This document shows positions 20,831 through 21,299 of a stretch of 21,299 nucleotides of DNA, one piece after another (the stretch's first letter is position 1; the number at the start of each line of letters is the position of its first letter). The notes beneath the pieces are model-generated. The model was not told where the DNA came from, ran no database searches, and was given only the letters and a program-made list of their open reading frames with translations. This stretch comes from a virus, in the IMG/VR virus record IMGVR_UViG_3300022074_000447, positions 1-21,299 of that record. The stretch is one strand, 5' to 3'. The position numbers were made by a program, and so were the translations under genes.

Positions 20831-21265
20831 CTACTCGCGCACCAGGTCAATTAAACCAACCAATAAAAAATGTTTCCTACCTTTCGCTTGCGAGCGCCTG
20901 AGTCTTTTCTGCTCACCCTCTAACACACACCAGATAATTTCTTGATCTATTAACTCACCCACACCGCGCCCCGCAGTTTTTCTATTTACCCCTGTCATCT
21001 TTGCATAGTAACTTATCGCATCATGCGAGGACCAAGTTTCATAACGCCAGCGCTCGCACAAAGCCCACAACATTAACTTCGCGCCTACGCTCAACTCCGT
21101 CCTCCCGCACTCGCGCCTAAACCAGGCCCACACAATTGATCTTACCCGCGAAAAATCATTGTCCTTTCGCGCAAGCGCTATCGGAACTAACGTGCCTTTG
21201 CCCTCTGCTTCCGCGCGCGCTGTGATCCACCAATGTTCCTTATCAACTGCATTAAATCTTTTCAT
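20831..21265 (-). CDS. Winged-helix DNA-binding protein, possible replication or regulatory factor
   Basis: The product is 144 residues. After a charged N-terminus, GAKLMLWALCERWRYETWSS is followed by a helix-turn-helix (AISYYAKMTGVNRKTAGRGV) and a beta-hairpin wing (EIIWCVLEGEQKRLRRSQ). That layout is seen in N-terminal domains of phage replication initiators and similar regulators. It is much richer in G+C (about 58 percent in 21061-21120 by hand count) than the adjacent early genes, with frequent CGC codons. The ribosome site is GAAAAGAAG. It is transcribed towards the small-gene cluster. Function is inferred from fold appearance only. Confidence 0.6.
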   Translation of the reverse strand: MKRFNAVDKEHWWITARAEAEGKGTLVPIALARKDNDFSRVRSIVWAWFRRECGRTELSVGAKLMLWALCERWRYETWSSHDAISYYAKMTGVNRKTAGRGVGELIDQEIIWCVLEGEQKRLRRSQAKGRKHFLLVGLIDLVRE

Positions 21266-21299
21266 ACTTCTTTTCTCTGTGCGCCTCCGCGCCTGGAGT

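Noticed and set aside
1-21299. tRNA genes, CRISPR arrays, integrase or insertion sequences
   Set aside because: Gaps between genes are too short for tRNAs except near 18.7 and 19.3 kb, where no cloverleaf was seen. The only arrays are in-frame protein repeats. No transposase or integrase motifs were found.

Overview
This window is part of a tailed-phage (Caudoviricetes) genome, most likely from a marine phage of a Gram-negative (probably proteobacterial) host. The evidence is an AT-rich, tightly packed genome with a complete packaging and head module (TerS, TerL, portal, scaffold, major capsid, head-tail adaptor). From memory, the head module looks like the Escherichia phage SU10 type. There is also a lysis cassette, repeat-rich tail fibre genes, and a train of Lys-rich microproteins of a kind I know from marine phage genomes. 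The envelope genes (an outer-membrane lipoprotein pore, FecR, CHASE2) imply a host with two membranes. Host genus and tail type cannot be read from the window.

Layout. Almost everything from 19232 down to 1 lies on the minus strand as one run of abutting or overlapping genes. In order of transcription these are: terS, terL, portal; six or seven small, mostly basic proteins (13631-14999); a small membrane protein; a CsgF-CsgG-curlin-like cassette (11283-13303); a secreted FecR-domain protein; a CHASE2-adenylate cyclase; an XhlA-like membrane protein, a three-TM-type holin, a staphylococcal-nuclease-type nuclease and a T4-type endolysin; then a repeat-containing structural candidate, a small helical protein, scaffold, major capsid, a conserved small protein, adaptor, and three tail or fibre genes, the last cut by the left edge. 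A divergent 140-bp control region (19233-19371) with a strong sigma70-type promoter drives a rightward cluster of seven very small, very AT-rich genes (19372-20740). These meet a GC-richer leftward gene (20831-21265, a winged-helix candidate) at a nested inverted repeat that could terminate transcription in both directions. No stretch longer than about 140 bases lacks a gene.

How it may work together. The late operon makes and packages the head, builds the tail and lyses the cell. The unusual part is the roughly 5-kb block at 8504-13303. It holds homologues of the curli outer-membrane pore (CsgG) and its surface partner (CsgF), and a secreted protein with curlin-like repeats. It also holds a periplasmic FecR-domain protein whose own C-terminus looks like curlin repeats, and a membrane CHASE2 cyclase whose catalytic residues are all present. 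Pore and surface partner, amyloid-like substrate, periplasmic sensor and cAMP output sit next to each other, between the structural genes and the lysis cassette, and would be expressed late. CsgE, CsgC, CsgD and a separate CsgB were not found. I regard this as the candidate undescribed system: a phage-encoded, possibly sensor-coupled, curli-like secretion apparatus. Its role (surface fibre, superinfection block, outer-membrane opening during lysis, or host cAMP control) is inference.
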